A DNA stretch of 64,000 nucleotides, from contig NC_088917.1 of NCBI RefSeq assembly GCF_963576675.1, positions 81,082,610 through 81,146,609 of the forward strand, given 5' to 3'. This stretch comes from Euphorbia lathyris. Its lineage: Eukaryota; Streptophyta; Magnoliopsida; Malpighiales; Euphorbiaceae. The number at the start of each line of letters is the position of its first letter. The stretch's first letter is position 1. Below are positions 10,863 to 24,086 of this stretch, one piece after another. The notes beneath the pieces were generated by a model. It did no database searches. It was not told the origin of the DNA and was given only the letters and a program-made list of their open reading frames with translations. The position numbers and the translations under genes are program-made.

Positions 10863-11490
10863 TTTTGCATGAAAGCTTAAGACGCGATTAAGTGGCTAGA
10901 CATCCCAACTAGGTTGGCACCCCTAACACACTAAATCAACCTGAAATATTATTAATAAAAAGGAAAATTACAAAGAGAGGAAAATGAAAATAAAAGGTTC
11001 AAAACAGAAAATTAAGGGAAACGAACATGTGCAACATTACATAAATTGCCAAAAACAGACGATTGACAAAAATGAGGAGCCGAGTGCCACCATGTAAGGG
11101 CGAAAGCAGTCTTGCCAAAACGGGCAAGCTGATCCGACGCCTGATTTCCCTCTCTGTGGATATGAGTGATTCTGCAATTCATATTCGAAAATCTTGATAA
11201 ACGCTGAAATCAACTGTGGTAGACTTTGGGTTTCGCCTATCAACTGCATATGTAGAATCTTATTCAATCCAAAGATTGTGACACCCCCGCTCCCAGGCAG
11301 ATTTTACTACGAAAAAAATGATAGTCAGCTGGGCAATATGCGTATAACCACTAGAGAGGTTAATAGCATAGCAACCAATTACAAAACCTCGATCCCTCCA
11401 GCTCCAACAATTCCAGGAATAACATATCTAGTTTTTTTATTTTGAATTTATATTCGATAATCAAAGGTGGGAATGATTCTACAATCAATA
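10863..11490 (-). pseudogene. LINE 3' end with RNase H remnant, unit 2 (right part)
   Basis: Same fragment as in unit 1, with a short deletion near 11215 in the region before the HIHREGNQ motif. Confidence 0.65.
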
Positions 11491-11586
11491 CGTAATGCTG
11501 ATTAATTTTGAATCTATAGCTCAATGTGGACATAGTAAATATTTTGGTTAACCAAGTAACTTTGTTTTCATGTGCAATTTCAATTT

Positions 11587-13655
11587 GTAGGATCTGTTAA
11601 CTTGTTAGCTATTTTGTTGCAATTGAGATTTAGTAAACATAGAACATAACTTTTACCTTATAATTAAAACAAAAAAATAAAAATAAAAACCAAAACTTAA
11701 TTGAAAAGTTATACATATAATTCAAAAGCCCACATATTACACATCATGTATAAGTTAAAGTTATTCAATCCCAAAAATATATCTGTAGATCCTTCCATAA
11801 AATTTAGGAAACTTAAACCTTAATAAACACAAAATGGAACATCGTTCATGATAAAATAGTAGGAACTGTCTATTGTCATCCGAACATAGTAAAATCAAAT
11901 CATTCTCTAATATAGATTTATGGATAGAACTACAACTATTACTAACAACATCATCCCATAACCTATACCAAAGATCACATTTGACATCCTTACCGGTTGG
12001 AGTTCAGTGGGCCGAATCCAATTAAATTACGGTCCGAAATCACTAAATTCCAACAACCCCGTTTTAACTTCAAAATCTCAGTTTCGCCACCGGGTCCGCT
12101 TTCTCCAAATAGTTCAAGGCCCGCTCCACTTCATCAAGGGGACACGTAAGGACATATGGTTTGAGACAGCAATTTTTTCAAAATTTGACAGACGGAGCAA
12201 CTTAGTGGAGGTAAGGAGACACGTAAGGGAACACATGTAGCAATTTTACAATTTTCGAATGATATGGAATTATTTCATAACACTTTAAACTTGAAATCAT
12301 TTTAACCTAAATTATTAATATCATTATATTCAATAATATGGAATTAATTTTTTTTTACAATTTTCGATTTCTATATAAACAATTGACTGCCCCAGGCAAA
12401 GAACGTGCAAAGTAATACTTAGGATTCGAACTTGAGTTCTAGCTTAAGCGACTTGAGACTCTTAATCACTCAAACCAACTTCAATTAATATCCATTTTAA
12501 AATTACAAAAACCTCGCAATATTTATTATTATTATTATTATAAATAGATAGATCAACTACTAATATATTTTTAAAATATTGACAAGTTCACATCTTAAAA
12601 GGCTATATAGAAAAAGTGTAAAACCAGTAGTTTGACACATATTCTTAACTAACATGAAAATATAGACATGTGTGTATGTATCTCATGTGATGTGGCAAAA
12701 TAGACATAAAAGAAGGACAAAGTGAAGAAAATGGAGAACATGTGATGTGACATAACAGACATAAAAGAAGGAGAAAGTGAAGAAAATGGAGACCGATATG
12801 GAAAGAGGAGACAAACAAAAAGAAAGATATCTTAGACGGACTTTGTGTGGCGGTGGAGGAGAGTCTATATAATAACAAAATTTATTATTATTATAATTAT
12901 TATTATTATTTTTGCATGAAAGCTTAAGACGCGATTAAGTGGCTAGACATCCCAACTAGGTTGGCACCCCTAACACACCAAATCAACCTGAAATATTATT
13001 AATAAAAAGGAAAATTACAAAGAGAGGAAAATGAAAATAAAAGGTTCAAAACAGAAAATTAAGAGAAACGAACATGTACAACATTACATAAATCGCCAAA
13101 AACACACGATTGACAAAAATGAGGAGCCGAGTGCCACCATGTAAGGGCGGAAGCAGTCTTGCCAAAACGGGCAAGCTGATCCGACGCCTGATTGCCCTCT
13201 CTGTGGATATGAGTGATTCAGCAATTCATATTCGAAAATCTTGATAAACGCTGAAGTCAATTTTGTCTAATTTTCCAGGGTACGGTGGTAGACTTTCGGT
13301 TTAGCCTATCAACTGCATATGTAGAATCTGATTCAATCCAAAGATTGTGACACCCCACTCCCAGGCAGATTTTACTACGAAAAAAATGACAGTCAGCTGG
13401 GCAATATGCGTATAACCACTAGAGAGGTTAATAGCATAGCAACCAATTATAAAACCTCGATCCCTCCAGCACCAACAATTCCAACAGTAACATATCTTAG
13501 TTTTTTAATTTTGAATTTATATTCGATAATCAAAGGTGGGAATGATTCTACAATCAATACGTAATGCTGATTAATTTTGAATCTATAGCTCAATGTGGAC
13601 ATAGTAAATATTTTGGTTAAACAAGTGACTTTGTTTTCGTGTGCAATTTCAATTT
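11587..13655. repeat. Array unit 3
   Basis: 2069 bp. tRNA-like head at 12417-12483, LINE end at 12911-13560. Its second half shares private variants with unit 5 (e.g. the GAGACCGATATGG stretch and a TTTGTGTGG box), marking the start of the higher-order block. Confidence 0.85.
12911..13560 (-). pseudogene. LINE 3' end with RNase H remnant, unit 3
   Basis: Same fragment. The RNase H core and the HIHREGNQ motif are readable across stops. Confidence 0.65.
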
Positions 13656-16177
13656 GTAGGATCTGTTAACTTGTTACCTATTTTGTTGCAATTGAGATTT
13701 AGTAAACATAGAACATAACTTTTACCTTATAATTAAAGCAAAAAAATAAAAATAAAAACCAAAACTTAATTGAAAAGTTATACATATAATTCAAAAGCCC
13801 ACATATTACACATCATGTATAAGTTAAAGTTATTCAATCCCAAAAATATATCTGTAGATCCTTCCATAAAATTTAGGAAACTTAAACCTTAATAAACACA
13901 AAATGGAACATCGTGCATGATAAAATAGTAGGAACTGTCTATTGTCATCCGAACATAGTAAAATCAAATCATTCTCTAATATAGATTTATGGACAGAACC
14001 ACAACTATTACTAACAACACCATATTACTAACAACACCATCCCATAACCTATACCAAAGATCACATTTGACACCCTTACCGGTTGGAGTTCAGTCGGCCG
14101 AATCCAATTAAATTAGGGTCCGAAATCACTAAATTCCAACAACCACGTTTTAACTTCAAACTCTCAGTTTCGCCACCGGGTCCGCTTTCTCCAAATAGTT
14201 CAAGGCCCGCTCCACTTCATCAAGGGGACACGTAAGGACATATGGTTGGAGACAACATTTTTTTTCAAAATTTGACAGACAGAGCAACTTAGTGGAGGTA
14301 GGGAGACACGTAAGGGGACACATGTAGCAATTTTACAATTTTCGAATGATATGGAATTAATTCATAACACTTTAAACTTGAAATCATTTTAACCTAAATT
14401 ATTAATATCATTATATTCAATAATATGGAATTAATTTTTTTTTACAAATTTCGATTTCTATATAAACAATTGACTGCCCCAGGCAAAGAACGTGCAAAGT
14501 AATAGTTAGGATTCGAACTTGAGTTCTAGCTTAAGCGACTTGAGACTCTTAATCACTCAAACCAACTTCAATTAATATCCATTTTAAAATTACAAAAACC
14601 TCGCAATATTTATTATTATTATTATTATAGATAGATAGGTCAACTACTAATATATTTTTAAAATATTGACAAGTTCACATCTTAATAGGCTATATAGAAA
14701 GAGTGTAAAACCAGTAGTTTGACACATATTCTTAACTAACATGAAAATATAGACACGTGTGTATGTATCTCATGTGATGTGGCAAAATAGACATAAAAGA
14801 AGGAGAAAGTGAAGAAAATGGAGAACATGTGATGTGACATAACAGACATAAAAGAAGGAGAAAGTGAAGAAAATGGAGACGAATATGGAAAGAAGAGACA
14901 AAGAGAAAAAGAAAGATATCTTAGAAGGACTTGGTGTGGCGGTGGAGGAGAGTCTATATAATAACAAAATTTATTAGTATTATTAATATTATTATTATTA
15001 TTATTTTTGCATTAATGCTTAAGACGCGATTAAGTGGCTAGACATCCCAACTAGGTTGGCACCCCTAACACACCAAATCAACCTGAAATATTATCAATAA
15101 AAAGGAAAATTACAAAGAGAGGAAAATGAAAATAAAAGGTTCAAAACAGAAAATTAAGGGAAACGAACATGTGCAACATTACATATATAAATCGCCAAAA
15201 ACAGACGATTGACAAAAATGAGGAGCCGAGTGCCACCATGTAAGGGCGGAAGCAGTCTTGCCAAAACGGGCAAGCTGATCGGACGCCTAATTGCCCTCTC
15301 TGTGGATATGAGTGATTCTGCAATTCATATTCGAAAATCTTGATAAACGCTGAAGTCAATCTTGTCTAATTTTCGAGGGTATCGTGGTAGACTTTGGGTT
15401 TAACCTATCAACTGCATATGTAGAATCTGATTCAATCCAAAGAATGTGACACCCCAGCTCACAGGCAGATTTTACTACGAAAAAAATGACAGTCAGCTGG
15501 ACAATATGCCTATAACCACTAGAGAGGTTAATTACAAAGAGAGGAAAATGAAAATAAAAGGTTCAAAACAGAAAATTAAGGGAAACGAACATGTGCAACA
15601 TTACATATATAAATCGCCAAAAACAGACGATTGACAAAAATGAGGAGCCGAGTGCCACCATGTAAGGGCGGAAGCAGTCTTGCCAAAACGGGCAAGCTGA
15701 TCCGACGCCTGATGGCCCTCTCCGTGGATATGAGTGATTCTGCAATTCATATTCGAAAATCTTGATAAACGCTGAAGTCAATCTTGTCTAATTTTCCAGG
15801 GTACCGTGGTAGACTTTGGGTTTAACCTATCAACTGCATATGTAGAATCTGATTCAATCCAAAGAATGTGACACCCCGGCTCACAGGCAGATTTTACTAC
15901 GAAAAAAATGACAGTCAGCTGGGCAATATGCGTATAACCACGAGAGAGGTTAATAGCATAGCAACCAATTACAAAACCTCAATCCCTCGAGCTCCAATAA
16001 TTCCAGCAGTAACATATCTTAGTTTTTTAATTTTGAATTTATATTCGATAATCAAAGGTGGGAATGATTCTACAATCAATACGTAATGCTGATTAATTTT
16101 GAATCTATAGCTCAATGTGGACATAGTAAATATTTTGGTTAAACAAGTGACTTTGTTTTCGTGTGCAATTTCAATTT
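13656..16177. repeat. Array unit 4, with 422-bp internal duplication
   Basis: 2522 bp. Private variants shared with unit 6: TTGTTACC after the landmark, and a doubled ACTAACAACACCAT word at 14012-14038. tRNA-like head at 14504-14570. The LINE segment is partly duplicated. Confidence 0.85.
15005..16080 (-). pseudogene. LINE 3' end, unit 4, partly duplicated
   Basis: The stretch from about 15110 to 15531 is repeated at 15532-15953 (offset 422 bp), so the RNase H end occurs twice. The junction GAGAGGTTAATTACAAAGAG joins two sites sharing AAT, consistent with a microhomology-mediated event. Confidence 0.65.
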
Positions 16178-18246
16178 GTAGGATCTGTTAACTTGTTAGC
16201 TATTTTGTTGCAATTGAGATTTAGTAAACATACAACATAACTTTTACCTTATAATTAAAACAAAAAAATAAAAATAAAAAGCAAAACTTAATTGAAAAGT
16301 TATACATATAATTCAAAAGCCCACATATTACACATCATGTATAAGTTAAAGTTATTCAATCCCAAAAATATATCTGTAGATCCTTCCATAAAATTTAGGA
16401 AACTTAAACCTTAATAAACACAAAATGGAACATCGTTCATGATAAAATAGTAGGAACTGTTTATTGTCATCCGAACATAGTAAAATCAAATCATTCTCTA
16501 ATATAGATTTATGGACAGAACTACAACTATTACTAACAACACCATCCCATAACCTATACCAAAGATCACATTTGACACCCTTACCGATTGGAGTTCAGTG
16601 GGCCGAATCCAATTAAATTAGGGTCCGAAATCACTAAATTCCAACAACCACGTTTTAACTTCAAAATCTCAGTTTCGCCACCGGGTCCGCTTTCTCCAAA
16701 TAGTTCAAGGCCCGCTCCACTTCATCAAGGGGACACGTAAGGACATATGGTTGGAGACAACAATTTTTTTCAAAATTTGACAGACAGAGCAACTTAGTGG
16801 AGGTAAGGAGACACGTAAGGGGACACATGTAGCAATTTTACAATTTTCGAATGATATGGAATTAATTCATAACACTTTAAACTTGAAATCATTTTAACCT
16901 AAATTATTAATATCATTGTATTCAATAATATGGAATTAATTTTTTTTTACAATTTTCGATTTCTATATAAACAATTGACTGCCCCAGGCAAAGAACGTGC
17001 AAAGTAATACTTAGGATTCGAACTTGAGTTCTAGCTTAAGCGACTTGAGACTCTTAATCACTCAAACCAACTTCAATTAATATCCATTTTAAAATTACAA
17101 AAACCTCGCAATATTTATTATTATTATTATTATAAATAGATAGATCAACTACTAATATATTTTTAAAATATTGACAAGTTCACATCTTAAAAGGCTATAT
17201 AGAAAAAGTGTAAAACAGTAGTTTGACACATATTCTTAACTAACATGAAAATATAGACATGTGTGTATGTATCTCATGTGATGTGGCAAAATAGACATAA
17301 AAGAAGGAGAAAGTGAAGAAAATGGAGAACATGTGATGTGACATAACAGACATAAAAGAAGGAGAAAGTGAAGAAAATGGAGACCGATATGGAAAGAGGA
17401 GACAAACAAAAAGAAAGATATCTTAGACGGACTTTGTGTGGCGGTGGAGGAGAGTCTATATAATAACAAAATTTATTATTATTATAATTATTATTATTAT
17501 TTTTGCATGAAAGCTTAAGACGCGATTAAGTGGCTAGACATCCCAACTAGGTTGGCACCCCTAACACACCAAATGAACCTGAAATATTATTAATAAAAAG
17601 GAAAATTACAAAGAGAGGAAAATGAAAATAAAAGGTTCAAAACAGAAAATTAAGAGAAACGAACATGTGCAACATTACATAAATCGCCAAAAACACACGA
17701 TTGACAAAAATGAGGAGCCGAGTGCCACCATGTAAGGGCGGAAGCAGTCTTGCCAAAACGGGCAAGCTGATCCGACGCCTGATTGCCCTCTCTGTGGATA
17801 TGAGTGATTCAGCAATTCATATTCGAAAATCTTGATAAACGCTGAAGTCAATTTTGTCTAATTTTCCAGGGTACGGTGGTAGACTTTCGGTTTAGCCTAT
17901 CAACTGCATATGTAGAATCTGATTCAATCCAAAGATTGTGACACCCCGCTCCCAGGCAGATTTTACTACGAAAAAAATGACAGTCAGCTGGGCAATATGC
18001 GTATAACCACTAGAGAGGTTAATAGCATAGCAACCAATTATAAAACCTCGATCCCTCCAGCACCAACAATTCCAACAGTAACATATCTTAGTTTTTTAAT
18101 TTTGAATTTATATTCGATAATCAAAGGTGGGAATGATTCTACAATCAATACGTAATGCTGATTAATTTTGAATCTATAGCTCAATGTGGACATAGTAAAT
18201 ATTTTGGTTAAACAAGTGACTTTGTTTTCGTGTGCAATTTCAATTT
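16178..18246. repeat. Array unit 5
   Basis: 2069 bp. tRNA-like head at 17009-17075, LINE end at 17501-18150. The first half resembles unit 7 and the second half unit 3, as expected if a block junction falls inside it. Confidence 0.85.
17501..18150 (-). pseudogene. LINE 3' end with RNase H remnant, unit 5
   Basis: Same fragment, almost identical to unit 3. Confidence 0.65.
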
Positions 18247-20768
18247 GTAGGATCTGTTAACTTGTTACCTATTTTGTTGCAATTGAGATTTAGTAAACAT
18301 AGAACATAACTTTTACCTTATAATTAAAGCAAAAAAATAAAAATAAAAACCAAAACTTAATTGAAAAGTTATACATATAATTCAAAAGCCCACATATTAC
18401 ACATCATGTATAAGTTAAAGTTATTCAATCCCAAAAATATATCTGTAGATCCTTCCATAAAATTTAGGAAACTTAAACCTTAATAAACACAAAATGGAAC
18501 ATCGTGCATGATAAAATAGTAGGAACTGTCTATTGTCATCCGAACATAGTAAAATCAAATCATTCTCTAATATAGATTTATGGACAGAACCACAACTATT
18601 ACTAACAACACCATATTACTAACAACACCATCCCATAACCTATACCAAAGATCACATTTGACACCCTTACCGGTTGGAGTTCAGTCGGCCGAATCCAATT
18701 AAATTAGGGTCCGAAATCACTAAATTCCAACAACCACGTTTTAACTTCAAACTCTCAGTTTCGCCACCGGGTCCGCTTTCTCCAAATAGTTCAAGGCCCG
18801 CTCCACTTCATCAAGGGGACACGTAAGGACATATGGTTGGAGACAACATTTTTTTTCAAAATTTGACAGACAGAGCAACTTAGTGGAGGTAGGGAGACAC
18901 GTAAGGGGACACATGTAGCAATTTTACAATTTTCGAATGATATGGAATTAATTCATAACACTTTAAACTTGAAATCATTTTAACCTAAATTATTAATATC
19001 ATTATATTCAATAATATGGAATTAATTTTTTTTTACAATTTTCGATTTCTATATAAACAATTGACTGCCCCAGGCAAAGAACGTGCAAAGTAATAGTTAG
19101 GATTCGAACTTGAGTTTTAGCTTAAGCGACTTGAGACTCTTAATCACTCAAACCAACTTCAATTAATATCCATTTTAAAATTACAAAAACCTCGCAATAT
19201 TTATTATTATTATTATTATAGATAGATAGGTCAACTACTAATATATTTTTAAAATATTGACAAGTTCACATCTTAATAGGCTATATAGAAAGAGTGTAAA
19301 ACCAGTAGTTTGACACATATTCTTAACTAACATGAAAATATAGACACGTGTGTATGTATCTCATGTGATGTGGCAAAATAGACATAAAAGAAGGAGAAAG
19401 TGAAGAAAATGGAGAACATGTGATGTGACATAACAGACATAAAAGAAGGAGAAAGTGAAGAAAATGGAGACGAATATGGAAAGAAGAGACAAAGAGAAAA
19501 AGAAAGATATCTTAGAAGGACTTGGTGTGGCGGTGGAGGAGAGTCTATATAATAACAAAATTTATTAGTATTATTAATATTATTATTATTATTATTTTTG
19601 CATGAACGCTTAAGACGCGATTAAGTGGCTAGACATCCCAACTAGGTTGGCACCCCTAACACACCAAATCAACCTGAAATATTATCAATAAAAAGGAAAA
19701 TTACAAAGAGAGGAAAATGAAAATAAAAGGTTCAAAACAGAAAATTAAAGGAAACGAACATGTGCAACATTACATATATAAATCGCCAAAAACAGACGAT
19801 TGACAAAAATGAGGAGCCGAGTGCCACCATGTAAGGGCGGAAGCAGTCTTGCCAAAACGGGCAAGCTGATCGGACGCCTGATTGCCCTCTCTGTGGATAT
19901 GAGTGATTCTGCAATTCATATTCGAAAATCTTGATAAACGCTGAAGTCAATCTTGTCTAATTTTCGAGGGTATCGTGGTAGACTTTGGGTTTAACCTATC
20001 AACTGCATATGTAGAATCTGATTCAATCCAAAGAATGTGACACCCCAGCTCACAGGCAGATTTTACTACGAAAAAAATGACAGTCAGCTGGACAATATGC
20101 CTATAACCACTAGAGAGGTTAATTACAAAGAGAGGAAAATGAAAATAAAAGGTTCAAAACAGAAAATTAAGGGAAACGAACATGTGCAACATTACATATA
20201 TAAATCGCCAAAAACAGACGATTGACAAAAATGAGGAGCCGAGTGCCACCATGTAAGGGCGGAAGCAGTCTTGCCAAAACGGGCAAGCTGATCCGACGCC
20301 TGATGGCCCTCTCCGTGGATATGAGTGATTCTGCAATTCATATTCGAAAATCTTGATAAACGCTGAAGTCAATCTTGTCTAATTTTCCAGGGTACCGTGG
20401 TAGACTTTGGGTTTAACCTATCAACTGCATATGTAGAATCTGATTCAATCCAAAGAATGTGACACCCCGGCTCACAGGCAGATTTTACTACGAAAAAAAT
20501 GACAGTCAGCTGGGCAATATGCGTATAACCACTAGAGAGGTTAATAGCATAGCAACCAATTACAAAACCTCAATCCCTCGAGCTCCAATAATTCCAGCAG
20601 TAACATATCTTAGTTTTTTAATTTTGAATTTATGTTCGATAATCAAAGGTGGAAATGATTCTACAATCAATACGTAATGCTGATTAATTTTGAATCTATA
20701 GCTCAATGTGGACATAGTAAATATTTTGGTTAAACAAGTGACTTTGTTTTCGTGTGCAATTTCAATTT
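18247..20768. repeat. Array unit 6, with 422-bp internal duplication
   Basis: 2522 bp, nearly identical to unit 4 including the same internal duplication and doubled word (offset exactly 4591). tRNA-like head at 19095-19161. Confidence 0.85.
19595..20672 (-). pseudogene. LINE 3' end, unit 6, partly duplicated
   Basis: Carries the same 422-bp internal duplication as unit 4, with the same junction. Confidence 0.65.
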
Positions 20769-22852
20769 GTAGGATCTGTTAACTTGTTAGCTATTTTGTT
20801 GCAATTGAGATTTAGTAAACATACAACATAACTTTTACCTTATAATTAAAAAAAAAAAATAAAAATAAAAACCAAAACTTAATTGAAAAGTTATACATAT
20901 AATTCAAAAGCCCACATATTACACATCATGTATAAGTTAAAGTTATTCAATCCCAAAAATATATCTGTAGATCCTTCCATAAAATTTAGGAAACTTAAAC
21001 CTTAATAAACACAAAATGGAACATCGTTCATGATAAAATAGTAGGAACTGTCTATTGTCATCCGAACATAGTAAAATCAAATCATTCTCTAATATAGATT
21101 TATGGACAGAACTACAACTATTACTAACAACACCATCCCATAACCTATACCAAAGATCACATTTGACACCCTTACTGGTTGGAGTTCAGTGGGCCGAATC
21201 CAATTAAATTAGGGTCCGAAAGCACTAAATTCCAACAACCCCGTTTTAACTTCAAAATCTCAGTTTCGCCACCGGGTCCGCTTTCTCCAAATAGTTCAAG
21301 GCCCGCTCCACTTCATCAAGGGGACACGTAAGGACATATGGTTTGAGACAGCAATTTTTTTCAAAATTTGACAGATGGAGCAACTTAGTGGAGGTAAGGA
21401 GACACGTAAGGGGACACATGTAGCAATTTTACAATTTTTGAATGATATGTAATTAATTCATAACACTTTAAACTTGAAATCGTTTTAACCTAAATTATTA
21501 ATATCATTATATTCAATAATATGGAATTAATTTTTTTTTACAATTTTCGATTTCTATATAAACAATTGACTGCCCCACGCAAAGAACGTGCAAAGTAATA
21601 GTTAGGATTCGAACTTGAGTTCTAGCTTAAGCGACTTGAGACTCTTAATCACTCAAACCAACTTCAATTAATATCCATTTTAAAATTACAAAAACCTCGC
21701 AATATTTATTATTATTATTATTATAGATAGATAGATCAACTACTAATATATTTTTAAAATATTGACAAGTTCACATCTTAATAGGCTACATAGAAAAAGT
21801 GTAAAACCAGTACTTTAACACCTATTCTTAACTAACATGAAAATATAGACACGTGTGTATGTATCTCATGTGATGTGGCAAAGTAGATATAAAAGAAGAA
21901 GAAAGTGAAGAAAGTGGAGAACATGTGATGTGACATAACAGACATAAAAGAAGGAGAAAGTGAAGAAAATGGAGACGGATATGGAAAGAAGAGACAAAGA
22001 GAAAAAGAAAGATATCTTAGAAGGACTTGGTGTGGTGGTGGAGGAGAGTCTATATAATAACAAAATTTATTATTATTATTAATATTAATATTAATATTAT
22101 TATTATTATTGCATGAAAGCTTAAGACGCGATTAAGTGGCTAGACATCCCAACTAGGTTGGCACCCCTAACACACCAAATCAACCTGAAATATTACTAAT
22201 AAAAAGGAAAATTACAAAGAGAGGAAAATGAAAATAAAAGGTTCAAAACAGAAAATTAAGGGAAACGAACATGTGCAACATTACATAAATGGCCAAAAAC
22301 AGACGATTGACCAAAATGAGGAGCCGAGTGCCACCATGTAAGGGCGGAAGCAATCTTGCCAAAACGGGCAAGCTGATCCGACGCCTGATTACCCTCTCTG
22401 TTGATATGAGTGATTCTACAATTCATATTCGAAAATCTTGATAAACGCTGAAGTCAATCTTGTCTAATTTTCCAGGGTACCGTGGTAGACTTTCCGTTTA
22501 GCCTATCAACTGCATATGTAGAATCTGATACAATCCAAAGATTGTGACACCCCGCTCCGAGGCAGATTTTACTAGGAAAAAAATGACAGTCAGCTGGGCA
22601 ATATGCGTATAACCACTAGAGAGGTTAATAGCATAGCAACCAATTACAAAACCTCGATCCCTCCAGCTCCAACAATTCCAGCAGTAACATATCTTAGTTT
22701 TTTAATTTTGAATTTATATTCGATAATCAAAGGTGGGAATGATTCTACAATCAATACGTAATGCTGATTAATTTTGAATCTATAGCTCAATGTGGACATA
22801 GTAAATATTTTGGTTAAACAAGTGACTTTGTTTTCGTGTGCAATTTCAATTT
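20769..22852. repeat. Array unit 7
   Basis: 2084 bp. tRNA-like head at 21600-21666, LINE end at 22110-22757. No internal duplication. Confidence 0.85.
22110..22757 (-). pseudogene. LINE 3' end with RNase H remnant, unit 7
   Basis: Same fragment as unit 1, with a shortened microsatellite at the tail. Confidence 0.65.
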
Positions 22853-23249
22853 GTAGGATCTGTTAACTTGTTAGCTATTTTGTTGCAATTGAGATTTAGT
22901 AAACATACAACATAACTTTTACCTTATAATTAAAACAAAAAAATAAAAATAAAAACCAAAACTTAATTGAAAAGTTATACATATAATTCAAAAGCTCACT
23001 TATTACACATCATGTATAAGTTAAAGTTATTCAATCCCAAAAATATATCTGTAGATCCTTCCATAAAATTTAGGAAACTTAAACCTTAATAAACACAAAA
23101 TGGAACATCGTTCATGATAAAATAGTAGGAACTGTCTATTGTCATCCGAATATAGTAAAATCAAATCATTCTCTAATATATATTTATGGACAGAACTACA
23201 ACTATTACTAACAACACCATCCTATAACCTATACCAAAGATCACATTTA
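22853..23249. repeat. Array unit 8, truncated
   Basis: The unit stops after GATCACATTT, a few bases before the place where the 43-kb copy ends. The following sequence (TATTTTTATATTAG...) is the same sequence that follows the 43-kb copy. Confidence 0.8.
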
Positions 23250-23337
23250 TATTTTTATATTAGTTTTTTTTATAGAACCAAAGAATCGCGTTTATTAATA
23301 TAAATAAATACTACCATTAATAGATTTTTCACAATGT

Positions 23338-23565
23338 TCATATTCTTTTAACGGAATATAAGCAAGAATGTAAGAATGAAGCATCATCATAAGTAAGTAA
23401 CTCAATATCAAACCATATGTTGTTTTCATGATTTTCTTCTCCTTTAATTAGTAACATTGTGTCTGTTACTTCCTCATCTTGAATGTTCTTGGATTTTTCC
23501 TCTATCTCCTTGGGAGGAATCCAACATTCGTACTTGGAGAAATTATAACATTGAACATGTAACAC
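23338..23565 (-). pseudogene. Copia gag zinc-knuckle remnant
   Basis: Minus frame with CYNFSKYECW, a decayed CCHC knuckle (second Cys now Phe; Gly and His lost), then an acidic linker and TMLL...NNIWFD, the usual approach to the Copia protease site. A paralogous stretch lies at about 44400-44512. It was originally continuous with the gag linker at 24087-24205 and is now split by the TRIM at 23558. Confidence 0.6.
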
Positions 23566-24086
23566 ATTGGTCCAATACCATGTAGATATTGTCTGCTCTG
23601 GCCCAATTCCAACACATTGGGCCTCACGGCGTTAAAACGCGTCTGCATGTATTGGATTCACATCTTACTAATAAGCCCCAATCACTCCCCCTCCATTTTC
23701 GATGTAGGATTCAGTTCATTCCTGCCCCCATCGCCATCCCTTAGGGCCGCTCCTTGCTCAGGCCTTCTACCCCGGCGCCACCCTCTCCGGACCGGGTCGT
23801 TATAGGCCCACCAGCTTCCGCCTGGTTCGTCCCCGAACCACACATCGTACGTGGAGAGTCGGCTCTGCTACCAATTGTAACACCTTGGCTCTGGCCCAAT
23901 TCCAACACATTGGGCCTCACGGCTTTAAAACGCGTCTGCATGTATTGGATTCACATCTTACTAATAAGCCCCAATCACCCCCTCCATTTCCGATGTGGGA
24001 TTCAGTTCATTCCTGCCCCCATCGTCATCCCTTAGGGCCGCTCCTTGCTCAGGCCTTCTACCCCGGCGCCACCCTTTCCGGACCAG
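23558..24086 (-). mobile_element. TRIM retrotransposon in tandem form (LTR-internal-LTR-partial internal)
   Basis: Minus strand. LTR copies: 23558-23684 (127 bp) and 23877-23977 (101 bp, lacking about 26 bp), both TGATTGGGG...TGTTACA. Primer site TGGTAGCAGAGCC (tRNA-iMet type, one mismatch) at 23861-23873. Polypurine tract at 23685-23696. The non-coding internal region is about 180 bp, and a second, partial internal region follows at 23978-24086. No protein is encoded. The GC-rich internal part stands out from its surroundings. The extra half-internal unit indicates recombination between copies. Confidence 0.75.

Larger units (their letters stand above)
8622..11586. repeat. Array unit 2, interrupted
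   Basis: 2965 bp. tRNA-like head at 9454-9520. The LINE part is broken at 10109 by a 670-bp LTR fragment, after which the unit restarts from an earlier point (the ACTTGGTGTGGCGG block), so about 240 bp are present on both sides. Confidence 0.85.
6537..23249. repeat. Tandem array of a ~2.07-kb unit (about 7.2 copies)
   Basis: The landmark GTAGGATCTGTTAACTTG recurs at 6537 (variant), 8622, 11587, 13656, 16178, 18247, 20769 and 22853. Spacings are 2085, 2965, 2069, 2522, 2069, 2522 and 2084. The 2522-bp units carry a 422-bp internal duplication and the 2965-bp unit an insertion. Each full unit holds, in order: an AT-rich block, a GGGCCGAATCC block, a tRNA-like head (minus), a TTA/GATA microsatellite, a doubled 63-bp purine-rich motif and a LINE 3' end (minus). 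The array joins LINE ORF1 on the left and a Copia gag remnant on the right. No long frame survives. Confidence 0.9.

Noticed and set aside
15141..15359. 72-aa minus frames in LINE segments
   Set aside because: Out-of-frame shadow of the RNase H remnant; the correct frame carries HIHREGNQ and is broken.
6537..23249. CRISPR-like regular repeat pattern
   Set aside because: Period is about 2 kb with no short repeat-spacer structure; the sequence is a plant genome.
23558..24086. Cassandra-type TRIM with 5S rRNA in its LTR
   Set aside because: No 5S-like sequence is visible in either LTR.
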